DNA of 64,000 nucleotides. It comes from VRUE01 sp963718775. Its GTDB lineage: Bacteria > Actinomycetota > Thermoleophilia > Solirubrobacterales > 70-9. The DNA is taken from NCBI GenBank assembly GCA_963718775.1, contig OY970377.1, positions 682,001 to 746,000 on the forward strand, written 5' to 3'. Made by a program: the position numbers and the translations under genes. Positions 56,936 to 64,000 of the stretch are shown one piece after another; position 1 is the first letter of the stretch, and each line of letters starts with the position of its first letter. The notes beneath the pieces are model-generated. The model made no database searches. It was not told where the DNA came from and worked only from the letters and a program-made list of their open reading frames with translations.

Positions 56936-57442
56936 TTAGGCGAGCGAAGCTGGGGGTGCGGCGTGCCGTGCGAGTTCGTGCCAGGGCTCGATATTCCAGA
57001 AGCGCCGCGCGGCTCCTGACGTCGACGGGAGAACCCAGACCGTGGCGCCGCCGATGCGCTCCTCCTGGAGGCCGTAGTCGACGTTTTGCTCCAGGGCGGC
57101 GCGGGCGGCGTTCTTGCCGTTGAAGGCGAGGTTGTCGGGTTCGGCCGCGGCGATGCGGGCTTGCAGGCCGGAGACGTCGAACTCGGCCGTGCCGACCTCC
57201 TCGTCGGAGCCATGGAGGACCTTGCAGATGTCGGTCAGGCCGATGCCGAACTCGGGCAGTCGCTCGTATTCGGAGGGCGTGAGCTGGACGGGCGTCAGGC
57301 CGGTCTCGTGGAGGGTCGGCCAGAAGGCATTGCCAGGGCCGGCGTAGTAGGCCCGGGCTCGGGCCGAGGCCGACCCTGCGGCAGTCCCGCAGAAGACGAT
57401 GCCGAGGCCCGGGCGGAGGAGATCTGGCAAGACGTCGGCCAT
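56936..57442 (-). CDS. mug: G/U mismatch-specific DNA glycosylase
   Basis: 168 residues. Family-2 uracil-DNA glycosylase pattern: LGIVFCGTAAGSASARARAYYAGPGNAFW, LTDICKV, LAFNGKNAARAAL and VWVLPSTSGAARRFW. The Mug motif NPGxxS is here GTAAGSAS, a known variant in Actinobacteria. It removes U or T opposite G or related lesions in base excision repair. It begins 9 nt after the DUF2252 stop on the same strand, so may be the tail of the long upstream operon. Confidence 0.85.
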   Translation of the reverse strand: MADVLPDLLRPGLGIVFCGTAAGSASARARAYYAGPGNAFWPTLHETGLTPVQLTPSEYERLPEFGIGLTDICKVLHGSDEEVGTAEFDVSGLQARIAAAEPDNLAFNGKNAARAALEQNVDYGLQEERIGGATVWVLPSTSGAARRFWNIEPWHELARHAAPPASLA

Positions 57443-57451
57443 TCTCCAGAA

Positions 57452-58855
57452 CTAGGCGGGAAGCTCCGCCACCTCGATCCGGCCCTCATCGGCGGCGGCC
57501 TTTAGGGCCGCGTAGTCGCGTTCGTTCTGGTCGGCGTAGGACTCGGCGAAGGCGGCGATCGCCTTGTCGAAGGTCTCGCTCTTACCGAGGTAGGCGCCGA
57601 TCGCGACGCGGTCGCCGCTGCGGGCGTGGGCGTGGGCCAGGGTCGTGCCGCAGATCTCGGCATAGGCGGTGAGAGCGCGAGGGTCCATGTTCTCGACCTT
57701 GGCCGAGCCCTTCTGGTCCCAGAGCTGGCGCACGTAAAAGTCGCGTTGCTTGCCGTCGATGCCCGTCACCTTGACCCAGCCGAGCAGGATGTCGCTGGCG
57801 GCCTGGGTGAGGCGCTGGCCCTGCACGACGCGCTCGCCCTGGTTGTCGAAGACGCTCGACTCCGTGTAGGGCTCGAGCACGGAACGCTGCGCTTCCTTGG
57901 CCTGGAGAAAGAGTGGGTCGCCACCATCGCGCCCCAGCATCAGCACGATGAAAGCGCGGGTGCCGACGCTACCGACGCCGACCACCTTCAGCGCCGCGTC
58001 GACGAAGCGGTAGCCGTCAAGCAGGACGCGGCGGTCCTCGGGAAGCGTGTCGCGATAGTCGGCGATGATCTTCTCCACCGTGGCCTCGATGTCGGTGTCC
58101 TCGCCGGCCAGCTCGTCGAGCGGCACGATCAGCGGCGGTTCGCTGACGATGCGCAGCTTGCCGTCGACTTCGCGGGTCAGCTTCGAGAGGGCGCGCATCC
58201 GGTCCTTGGCGCGGGTCTTCTCCAGGTTGCGGCGGAAAGTGGCCGCCTCCTTCTCGCCGGCGGCAGACTCCCAGCCCCTGGCGACCGTCTCCACGTCCAT
58301 CTTCGTGTACCAGACCTCGAGGTTGCCGAGGCCGGCCATTCGCTGCATCGCCCCCCGGTACTGGGCGGCCATCGCGGCGACGATCGCCAGCCGCTCGCGC
58401 CGCTTGAAGCCACGCTCGCGCCCGGCCACGGAGAAGCTCGCGGCGAGCCGCATCACGTCCCACTCCCAGGGCCCCGGCAGGGTCTCGTCGAAGTCGTTGA
58501 CGTCGAAGACGAGCTCGCGGTCGGGCGAGGCGTAAGCGCCGAAGTTGGAGAGGTGGGCGTCGCCGCAGAGCTGCACGTCGAAGCCGCTGCGGGTGGCGCC
58601 GGCGAGGTCCGCTGCCATCACGGCGGCGGCGCCGCGGTAGAAGGTGAACGGCGAGACCAGCATCCGCCCGTAGCGCAGCGGCACGAGCTGACCGACCCGC
58701 GAGGTCGCCTGGCTCTCGAGCAGCTCGACCGGGTCGGGCCGGTCGGCGGCGGGCTTCCACTCGCCGTGGCTGGAGCGCGGCGCCTGCGACCGGGCCGCTT
58801 TGCCGGCGGCGGCGCGCTCGGCCGGCGATGCGGAGCTATGCAGTGGATCGGCCAT
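57452..58855 (-). CDS. DUF2252 (kinase-like fold) protein
   Basis: 467 residues. DUF2252 signatures: RYGRMLVSPFTFYRGAA, CGDAHLSNFGAYASPDRELVFDVNDFDE, WEWDVMRLAAS, GVGSVGTRAFIVLM, LAHAHARSGD. The HLSNFG...FDVNDFDE segment resembles the catalytic and metal loops of aminoglycoside-phosphotransferase-like kinases. Function unknown. The ATG overlaps the stop of the MFS gene, so it is co-translated with it. A longer frame upstream (to 58954) lacks the family start. Confidence 0.85.
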   Translation of the reverse strand: MADPLHSSASPAERAAAGKAARSQAPRSSHGEWKPAADRPDPVELLESQATSRVGQLVPLRYGRMLVSPFTFYRGAAAVMAADLAGATRSGFDVQLCGDAHLSNFGAYASPDRELVFDVNDFDETLPGPWEWDVMRLAASFSVAGRERGFKRRERLAIVAAMAAQYRGAMQRMAGLGNLEVWYTKMDVETVARGWESAAGEKEAATFRRNLEKTRAKDRMRALSKLTREVDGKLRIVSEPPLIVPLDELAGEDTDIEATVEKIIADYRDTLPEDRRVLLDGYRFVDAALKVVGVGSVGTRAFIVLMLGRDGGDPLFLQAKEAQRSVLEPYTESSVFDNQGERVVQGQRLTQAASDILLGWVKVTGIDGKQRDFYVRQLWDQKGSAKVENMDPRALTAYAEICGTTLAHAHARSGDRVAIGAYLGKSETFDKAIAAFAESYADQNERDYAALKAAADEGRIEVAELPA

Positions 58856-60489
58856 CAGGCAGGCGCAGGCGAGGGGTCGGGGTCGAGCCCGGGCGGATCG
58901 GGTCCCGCCTGCAACTGGTCGAAGCGCTGGGTCGGCAGACGCCGCGTGCTCCACAGCGAAGCCAGGGTGAGGAAGGCGGCGAAGAGGAAGGCGGTCTTCA
59001 GCGCGCTCAACTGGGCGTCTTCGTAGTGGCCGACCAGCGAGTCGACCTCTGCCGGGTCGACGCCGGCCGCGGTCGCGCCGGCCCTGACCTCATCCGAGGA
59101 CACGAAGCTCCCCCCCGCGCTCAGCTTCACTTCGAGCTGGTTGGTCACGTCGTTGGAGATCTGCGGATCGCTGGCCACGTTGGCGGTGAAGGTGGTGATC
59201 AGGCCAGTGATCACGATAGCGCCGAGCAGCGCCGTGCCCAGTGAGGAGCCGAGCTGCTGGGCCGTGCTCTGCAGCCCTCCCGCCTCACTGCGATCGCTGT
59301 CCCCCACCGCGGACTGGACCACGTTGCCGAGCTGGGAGACGATCAGGCCCATGCCGATCCCCAGCGCCCCCATCGCGACCAGGAAGGAGGCGTTGTCGAG
59401 CTCGGGCTCGATCGTCCCCATCAGCATCAGGATCGAGAAGAAGACGATCGCCAGGCCGACGCGAACCAGAGGCCGCGGCGCGAAACGCTTGGCCAGGGCC
59501 GAGCCGCCGACCGCGGCGACGAAGAGCCCGGCCGAGGCCGGCAGCATCCGCACCCCGGTCTCGAGCGCGTCGAGGCCGAGGACGACCTGGAGGAAGAGCG
59601 GAATCGTGAAGAAGACGCCCATCAGGATCAGGTTCTGGGCGAGGAACATCGCCACCCCACTGCGCAGTTGCGGGATGCGCAGCATGCCCAGGTGGACCAG
59701 CGGTTCCTGGCCGTGCGCCTCGCGGCGGCGCTCCCAGGCGACGAAGCCGGCGAGGATCAGCGCCCCGGCCGCGATCACGAAGGGGGTCAGCGAGAAGCCG
59801 AAGGGCTCGATCGGCGAGCTGCGCGGCGCCAGCCAGCCCCAGTTGCTGGCCTGCAGGACGCCGAACACGATCACCGACAGCCCGGCGGCGGAGAGGACGC
59901 TGCCGACCCAGTCGAGGCTGGGCGAGCCCCCTTCGCGCTCGGGCTCGCGAATCAATCGCGTGCCGAGCAGGATGCCCGCCGCGACGACCACCTCGCCGAC
60001 GAAAACCACGCGCCAGCTCAGCTCAGTGGTCGCCCAGCCACCGAGGATCGGGCCGACCGCGATGCCGGCGCCAGCGACTCCGCCCAGGACCCCGTAGGCG
60101 ATCGCACGATCGGCGCCCTTGTAGTTGCCGGCGACCAAGGCGATCAGGGCGGGGATGACGAGGGCGGCGCCGATGCCCTCGAGGACCGACCAGCCGAGCA
60201 TCAGCGTCGGCACGCTCCAGGAGGCCGCGGTCAGCGCCGAGCCGACGGCGTAGATGCAGGTGCCGATCGTGAAGGCCCTGCGCCGCCCCCAGATGTCGCC
60301 GAGCTTGCCACCGGTCAGCATCAGACCGGCCATGACCAGCGCGTAGAAGGCGATCACGGCCTGGATCGTCGTCACGGTGGTGTCGAAGTCGTCGACCAAC
60401 TGGGAGATCGCCACGTTCATCACCGCCTGGTCCAGAACCATCAGGAACTGGGCGGCGCTGAGGACGATGAGGACGCCCCACTTCGCCAT
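58855..60489 (-). CDS. MFS transporter, DHA2 (EmrB/QacA) type, 14 helices
   Basis: 544 residues. Motif C and A regions: FLMVLDQAVMNVAISQL, GGKLGDIWGRRRAF (motif A), GGVAGAGIAVGPILGGW (motif C). 14 hydrophobic segments with a large extracellular loop near the C-terminus (SDPQISNDVTNQLEVKLSAGGSF). It exports small drugs or metabolites with proton motive force. It starts 1 nt after the GAP gene stop. Co-operonic with zinc-uptake genes, so metal-linked export is conceivable but only by position. Confidence 0.88.
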   Translation of the reverse strand: MAKWGVLIVLSAAQFLMVLDQAVMNVAISQLVDDFDTTVTTIQAVIAFYALVMAGLMLTGGKLGDIWGRRRAFTIGTCIYAVGSALTAASWSVPTLMLGWSVLEGIGAALVIPALIALVAGNYKGADRAIAYGVLGGVAGAGIAVGPILGGWATTELSWRVVFVGEVVVAAGILLGTRLIREPEREGGSPSLDWVGSVLSAAGLSVIVFGVLQASNWGWLAPRSSPIEPFGFSLTPFVIAAGALILAGFVAWERRREAHGQEPLVHLGMLRIPQLRSGVAMFLAQNLILMGVFFTIPLFLQVVLGLDALETGVRMLPASAGLFVAAVGGSALAKRFAPRPLVRVGLAIVFFSILMLMGTIEPELDNASFLVAMGALGIGMGLIVSQLGNVVQSAVGDSDRSEAGGLQSTAQQLGSSLGTALLGAIVITGLITTFTANVASDPQISNDVTNQLEVKLSAGGSFVSSDEVRAGATAAGVDPAEVDSLVGHYEDAQLSALKTAFLFAAFLTLASLWSTRRLPTQRFDQLQAGPDPPGLDPDPSPAPA

Positions 60490-60490
60490 C

Positions 60491-61198
60491 TCAGCTCACC
60501 AGCCCGGCAAAGCCACGGATTATCAGCAGGGCGCCGAGCACAACAGCAACGATTATCCCGAACCGGCGGCCGTTGCGGGCGAGCCAGTCGCGAAAGCCGT
60601 CGACGGCGCCCTGGGTCCGCTCCGGCGCCAGGGCGTAGCCGATCAGCGGCACCTCGAGCAGCATCTGCTGGATCAGGCAGAAGGCGATGACCAGTAGTGC
60701 CGTCGGGGCGGCGCCGGCGTCGAGTCCGTCGATGCGGCCGAGCGCGACCAGGTAGGAGACACCGGGGAAGCTGAGCAGCAGGCCGACGACGAAGGCGACC
60801 CGGGGCGAGCCGCGACCGAGCAGGCGGATCGGCAGCGCTTCCTTTTCCTCGCCACCGTTCTTGGCCTGCTTCTCGCTCTTGCGCCGCGCTTTGCGCTCGC
60901 GCAGGCGCTGGTCGCGATCGGTGCCGAGGACGAAGGCGACGAGCAAGAGGAGCAGGCCGACGACGATGTCCTCGCCGGGGCCGATCGTGCGCTTGCTGGT
61001 GTCGATCGCGCCCGAGTCGTGCAGCGCGAAGACGATCGCCAGGCCGACGCTGATGCTGGTCGCGTAGGCGCCGAGCAGGTAACCGAGCATCAGCCGCTTC
61101 GGGCTCGGCATCAGCAGCATCACGGTGACCGCGGCGAGCAGCGTCGGGTTGGCCATCGCGACGAGCGCCAGGCCGAGGATGTGGAGCAAATCGCTCAA
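60491..61198 (-). CDS. GAP (Sap/LysE-like) family membrane protein
   Basis: 235 residues, six predicted helices: LHILGLALVAMANPTLLAAVTVMLL, LMLGYLLGAYATSISVGLAIV, IVVGLLLLLVAFVLG, a charged cytoplasmic loop (KARRKSEKQAKNGGEEKE), VAFVVGLLLSFPGVSYLVAL, LLVIAFCLIQQMLLEVPLIGY, FGIIVAVVLGALLIIRG. It belongs to the GAP/Sap group in which mycobacterial members help export lipids. TTG start overlaps the Zur stop (TTGA). Confidence 0.78.
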   Translation of the reverse strand: MSDLLHILGLALVAMANPTLLAAVTVMLLMPSPKRLMLGYLLGAYATSISVGLAIVFALHDSGAIDTSKRTIGPGEDIVVGLLLLLVAFVLGTDRDQRLRERKARRKSEKQAKNGGEEKEALPIRLLGRGSPRVAFVVGLLLSFPGVSYLVALGRIDGLDAGAAPTALLVIAFCLIQQMLLEVPLIGYALAPERTQGAVDGFRDWLARNGRRFGIIVAVVLGALLIIRGFAGLVS

Positions 61199-61644
61199 GA
61201 ACAGCGCTCGCAGAGGCCGCGCAGGACCACGTCGTGGTCGGTGACCTCGAAGCTGATCTCGTCGGAGAGCTTGGCGATCGCACGCTCCAGGGAGGAGTCC
61301 TCGAAGGGGACCATGCGACCGCAACGGCGACAGATCGCGTGGTGATGATGCTCGCCACCGGGCTCGACGCGCTCGTAGCCGGCGGTGCCGCGGGTGACCT
61401 CGAGGCGCTGCAGGAGGCCGAGCTGCTCGAGCTGCTCGAGCGCCCGGTAGACGCTGGCGCGGCCGACCGCGGGCTTGCGGCGGCGCAGCTCGTCGTCGAG
61501 GTCGAGGGCGGTGACGGCGCAATCGTGGCGGGCCAGCGCCTCGACCACGGCGGTGCGAGCGCCACCGCGACGGTAGCCGGCCTCGCTGAGCGCGGCGAGG
61601 GCGTGCTCGGCCCAGGCGCTGTCGGCTTTGGTCTTGGTCGGCAT
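61195..61644 (-). CDS. zur: Fur-family regulator, probably Zur
   Basis: 149 residues. Winged helix (GYRRGGARTAVVEALARHDCAVTALDL, VGRASVYRALEQLEQLGL), hinge/metal residues (EPGGEHHHHAICRRCGRM), and structural zinc Cys pairs CRRC and CERC. Location inside a zinc-uptake operon points to Zur. As part of its target operon it would be autoregulated. No Zur box can be seen, since the operon start is outside the window. ATG overlaps the znuB stop by one base. Confidence 0.85.
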   Translation of the reverse strand: MPTKTKADSAWAEHALAALSEAGYRRGGARTAVVEALARHDCAVTALDLDDELRRRKPAVGRASVYRALEQLEQLGLLQRLEVTRGTAGYERVEPGGEHHHHAICRRCGRMVPFEDSSLERAIAKLSDEISFEVTDHDVVLRGLCERCS

Positions 61645-62486
61645 CAGGCGATCGTAGCCTTCGCCGCCGGCAACATCCGACGCCGGCTCGCGCGCAGTTG
61701 GCCGACGGGCAGCGAGAGCAGGTAGACGGCGACGATCGTCAGCGCCACCGAGGCGCCCCCCGCCGTCCCCGCGTAGTAGGAGAGGTAGAGCCCGGCGACA
61801 CCGGACAGGGCAGCGATCGTCGCCGAGAGGACCATCATCGGCAGCATGCGGTCGCTGAGCTGGCGTGCAGTCGCAGCGGGGCCGACGAAGACGGCGACGA
61901 CGAGCAGGTTGCCGAGACCCTGCACGGCGACGACGATCCCGGCGGCGAGGAGGACCAGCAGGGCGGCGTCGACGGTGGCCGGCGAGACACCGAGCGAGCG
62001 GGCCGTGCCGCGGTCGAAGCCGGCGACGAGGAGCCGGCCGTGCAGGAGGCGCAGCCCGACGAGAACCGCGACGACGAGGCCGGCGGCGGTGAGGAGGTCG
62101 GCGTCGGTCACCCCGAAGACGTCGCCGAAGAGCAGCGCCTCGACCCCCGGCGGCGACTGCGGCGAGAGCGCCAGCAGCACGCCGAGGCCGAACATCGTCG
62201 TCACCACGACGGCGACGGCGGCCTCCCTGCTCACCCCGGCGATCCTGGCGGCAAGCGCGATCGCCAGCGCGGCGACGACGATCGCCGGGGTCGCGCCGAG
62301 CAGCAGCGGGACCCCGACGATGGCGGCGACGACGAGGCCGGGAAAGATCGAGTGGGCGAGCGACTCGGCCGCGTAGGAGAGGCCGTAGAAGACGACCCAG
62401 CAGCCCAGCGCGCCGCCGGCCACGCCGACCAGGACGACCTCGGCGAGGGCGCGCTGCATGAACGGTTCCTGGAGCGGCTCGAGCAT
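61644..62486 (-). CDS. znuB: Zinc ABC transporter permease
   Basis: 280 residues, eight to nine hydrophobic helices, ABC-3 family: LLGVAGG-type start VVLVGVAGGALGCWVVFYGLSYAAESLAHSIFPG, VTTMFGLGVLL, GDVFGVTDADL, RSLGVSPATVDAALLVLLA, VQGLGNLLVVAVFVGPAATARQLSDRM. The HSIFPG segment replaces the HAVLPG of many members. It lies 2 nt after the ATPase gene and overlaps zur. Confidence 0.9.
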   Translation of the reverse strand: MLEPLQEPFMQRALAEVVLVGVAGGALGCWVVFYGLSYAAESLAHSIFPGLVVAAIVGVPLLLGATPAIVVAALAIALAARIAGVSREAAVAVVVTTMFGLGVLLALSPQSPPGVEALLFGDVFGVTDADLLTAAGLVVAVLVGLRLLHGRLLVAGFDRGTARSLGVSPATVDAALLVLLAAGIVVAVQGLGNLLVVAVFVGPAATARQLSDRMLPMMVLSATIAALSGVAGLYLSYYAGTAGGASVALTIVAVYLLSLPVGQLRASRRRMLPAAKATIA

Positions 62487-62488
62487 GC

Positions 62489-63241
62489 TCAGTGGTGGTG
62501 ATGGTGCGGCGGCAGGATGGCTCGGCCCTCGGCGCCCGGGATCGCGACGATCGCGCCGCCGTAGGTCGCTTCCAGCACCGCGACGTCGGCGAGCACCGCC
62601 TCCGGCGCCCCGCAGGCGATCTGGCGCTTGTTGATGCAGAGGACGAGATCGCAGGCGCGCGCCTGCTCGAGGTCGTGGGTGGCGATGACGATGCCCCTCC
62701 CCTCGCCAGCCAGCTCGGCGATCAGCGCTTCCAGCCCTTCGGCGCTGGGACGGTCGAGGCCGGAGAAGGGCTCGTCGAGCAAGAGCACGCCGGCGTCCTG
62801 GACGAGCGCCCGGGCGATCAGCACCCGCTGGCGCTGGCCGCCCGAGAGGCGGCCGAAGGTCTCCTCGGCGAACGGCCCCAGGCCGACCCGGTCGAGCGCC
62901 CGCGCCGCCGCCCGCCGCTCGGCCCGGCCCGGCCGCCGCCACCAGGGCAGCCGCGAGAGCGTCCCCATCGTCGCCACGTCGAGGGCGGAGACCGGGTAGT
63001 CGAGCCGCGAGCGCTCGGTCTGGGGAACCGTGCCGCACCTCGCGCCGACGCTCAGCGTCCCCTCGATAAGGCGGAGCTCGCCCAGCACGGCGCGCAGCAG
63101 CGTCGTCTTGCCGCCGCCGTTGGGGCCGAGCAGGGCCAACGTCTGGCCGGCGGAGAGCGAGAAGCCGACCGCGGAGATCGCTGGCGTGCCGTTGTAGCCG
63201 GCGCTGAGGCCGGCCGCCTCGATTAGGGGCTCAGTTGGCAT
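62489..63241 (-). CDS. znuC: Zinc ABC transporter ATP-binding protein with poly-His tail
   Basis: 250 residues. Walker A LLGPNGGGKTT, signature RLSGGQRQRV, Walker B LLLDEPFSGLD, and IATHDLEQA. The protein ends PPHHHHH; histidine tails occur in zinc-handling proteins and may bind the metal or modulate transport. ATG lies within the 3' end of znuA (19-nt overlap), so translation is coupled. Confidence 0.92.
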   Translation of the reverse strand: MPTEPLIEAAGLSAGYNGTPAISAVGFSLSAGQTLALLGPNGGGKTTLLRAVLGELRLIEGTLSVGARCGTVPQTERSRLDYPVSALDVATMGTLSRLPWWRRPGRAERRAAARALDRVGLGPFAEETFGRLSGGQRQRVLIARALVQDAGVLLLDEPFSGLDRPSAEGLEALIAELAGEGRGIVIATHDLEQARACDLVLCINKRQIACGAPEAVLADVAVLEATYGGAIVAIPGAEGRAILPPHHHHH

Positions 63242-64000
63242 CCCTGCTCCCCTCCCGTGAAGCCGCGCGCCATCGCGTCCGCGTTGGCCGCCTCCATGCG
63301 CAGGTAGGTGGCGCCGTCGGAGCCCCGCGGGCCGAGCGTGTCACCGTAGAGCGTGTAGCTCGCCGTGGCGCCAGTCTGGTCGGCGATCGCCTCGGCGACC
63401 TTCGAGCTCAACGAGCTCTCCGGGAAGATCGCCTCGACCCCTTCGCGTTCGATCAGCGCGGCAAGCTCGGAAAGGTCCTTCGCCGAGGGCTGCGCCTGGG
63501 TCGTCTGCGAGGGAATCACGGCGCCGACGACGTCGATCCCGTAGCGATCGGCGAAGTAGCCGAAGGCGTCATGGTCGGTCACCAGCTTGCGCCGCGAAGC
63601 CGGGATCGAATCCATGCAATGGGCGATACCGGCGTCGAGCCGTCGCAACTTGGCGAGGTAGGCGTTCGCATTGCGCTCGAATTCGCGTTGGTGGGCAGGG
63701 TCAGCCGCCGCCAACCGGCGCTCGATCTCTCGCACGGCCGCCTCGGCGTTGCGCGGGTCGTGCCACCAGTGCGGGTCGAACTCCGACGCCTCCTCGCCGC
63801 TCGACTCACCCGGCAGCCGCTCGGGAACCGCCGCGCCGAGGTCGACCAGCTCGGCGTCGCTGCCGCTGTCGGAGACGACCTGGTCGATCCAGCCGTCGAG
63901 GTCGTCGCCGCTGGCGAAGACGAGCTTCGCCCCCGCCGCCGCCACTACGTCGCTGGGCCGCGGCTCGTACTCGTGCGGGTCGGTGTTCGGCTGAAGGACC
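63223..64000 (-). CDS. znuA: Zinc ABC transporter substrate-binding protein (5' end outside window)
   Basis: Open to the end of the window; the codons before the first internal ATG read LQPNTDPHEYEPRPSDV, a conserved ZnuA strand carrying a metal-ligand His, so the true start and signal peptide lie beyond 64000. Other ligands: FDPHWWHDPRNA (His), KLVTDHDAFGYFADRYG (His) and AIFPESSLSSKVAEAIADQTG (Glu/Asp end). Length to the window edge is ~259 codons. It captures Zn2+ outside the membrane and delivers it to ZnuBC. Confidence 0.9.
   Translation of the reverse strand, partial: VLQPNTDPHEYEPRPSDVVAAAGAKLVFASGDDLDGWIDQVVSDSGSDAELVDLGAAVPERLPGESSGEEASEFDPHWWHDPRNAEAAVREIERRLAAADPAHQREFERNANAYLAKLRRLDAGIAHCMDSIPASRRKLVTDHDAFGYFADRYGIDVVGAVIPSQTTQAQPSAKDLSELAALIEREGVEAIFPESSLSSKVAEAIADQTGATASYTLYGDTLGPRGSDGATYLRMEAANADAMARGFTGGEQGCQLSP

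Overview
The window reads as a chromosomal segment of a high-GC actinobacterium. The closest guess is the Thermoleophilia/Solirubrobacterales lineage, inferred from gene content and codon use and not checked against a database. Supporting signs are GTP-type PEP carboxykinase, a LexA/SOS box of the CGAAC-N4-GTTCG type, a c-di-AMP (ydaO-type) leader in front of a cell-wall gene, GTG/TTG starts, many 1-4 nt gene overlaps and probable leaderless starts.

Layout. 1-3.2 kb: three tandem GH26-like secreted glycosidases. 3.2-3.7 kb: long-hairpin repeats. 3.7-5.8 kb: pckG and a lipoprotein (- strand). 6.0-9.8 kb: ferric-iron-type ABC importer. 9.8-12.2 kb: succinyl-CoA-synthetase-like pair plus a one-cluster ferredoxin. 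12.2-14.2 kb: AT-richer secreted repeat protein and an HxlR regulator, divergent from an MMPL exporter (14.3-16.4 kb). 16.6-24.4 kb: fatty-acyl operon (thiolase, FabG4-like reductase, MaoC-type dehydratase, two acyl-CoA dehydrogenases, acyl-CoA ligase). 24.8-32.3 kb: class-III aminotransferase, GGDEF-EAL protein, YyaL/DUF255 protein and a second MMPL protein. 32.5-38.4 kb: glnA, an AhpD-fold protein, secreted proteins, the riboswitch-controlled RlpA-like protein, RNase P RNA, an SDR and lexA. 38.6-55.2 kb: an accessory island beginning at tRNA-Leu(GAG) plus an integrase. It holds a QatABCD-type defence operon, toxin-antitoxin genes, a Xer-like recombinase beside an ATP-grasp/STAND-ATPase pair bounded by perfect 22-bp inverted repeats, and an Upf1-like helicase divergent from a DUF4145/HEPN-like protein. 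55.2-64 kb: methyltransferase, M23 peptidase, Mug glycosylase, then a long Zur/ZnuABC operon running into GAP, MFS and DUF2252 genes.

Two themes cut across the window. First, a set of palindromic elements: long hairpins in intergenic DNA whose loops are related while the arms differ but stay self-complementary, and a 51-bp hairpin inserted in frame in two unrelated genes. Second, many genes are split by single-base indels although the protein is conserved on both sides. I treat these as probable sequencing or assembly errors and annotate across them.

The most promising accessory systems are the recombinase/ATP-grasp/STAND cassette and the helicase/HEPN-like divergent pair. Neither matches a system I can name.
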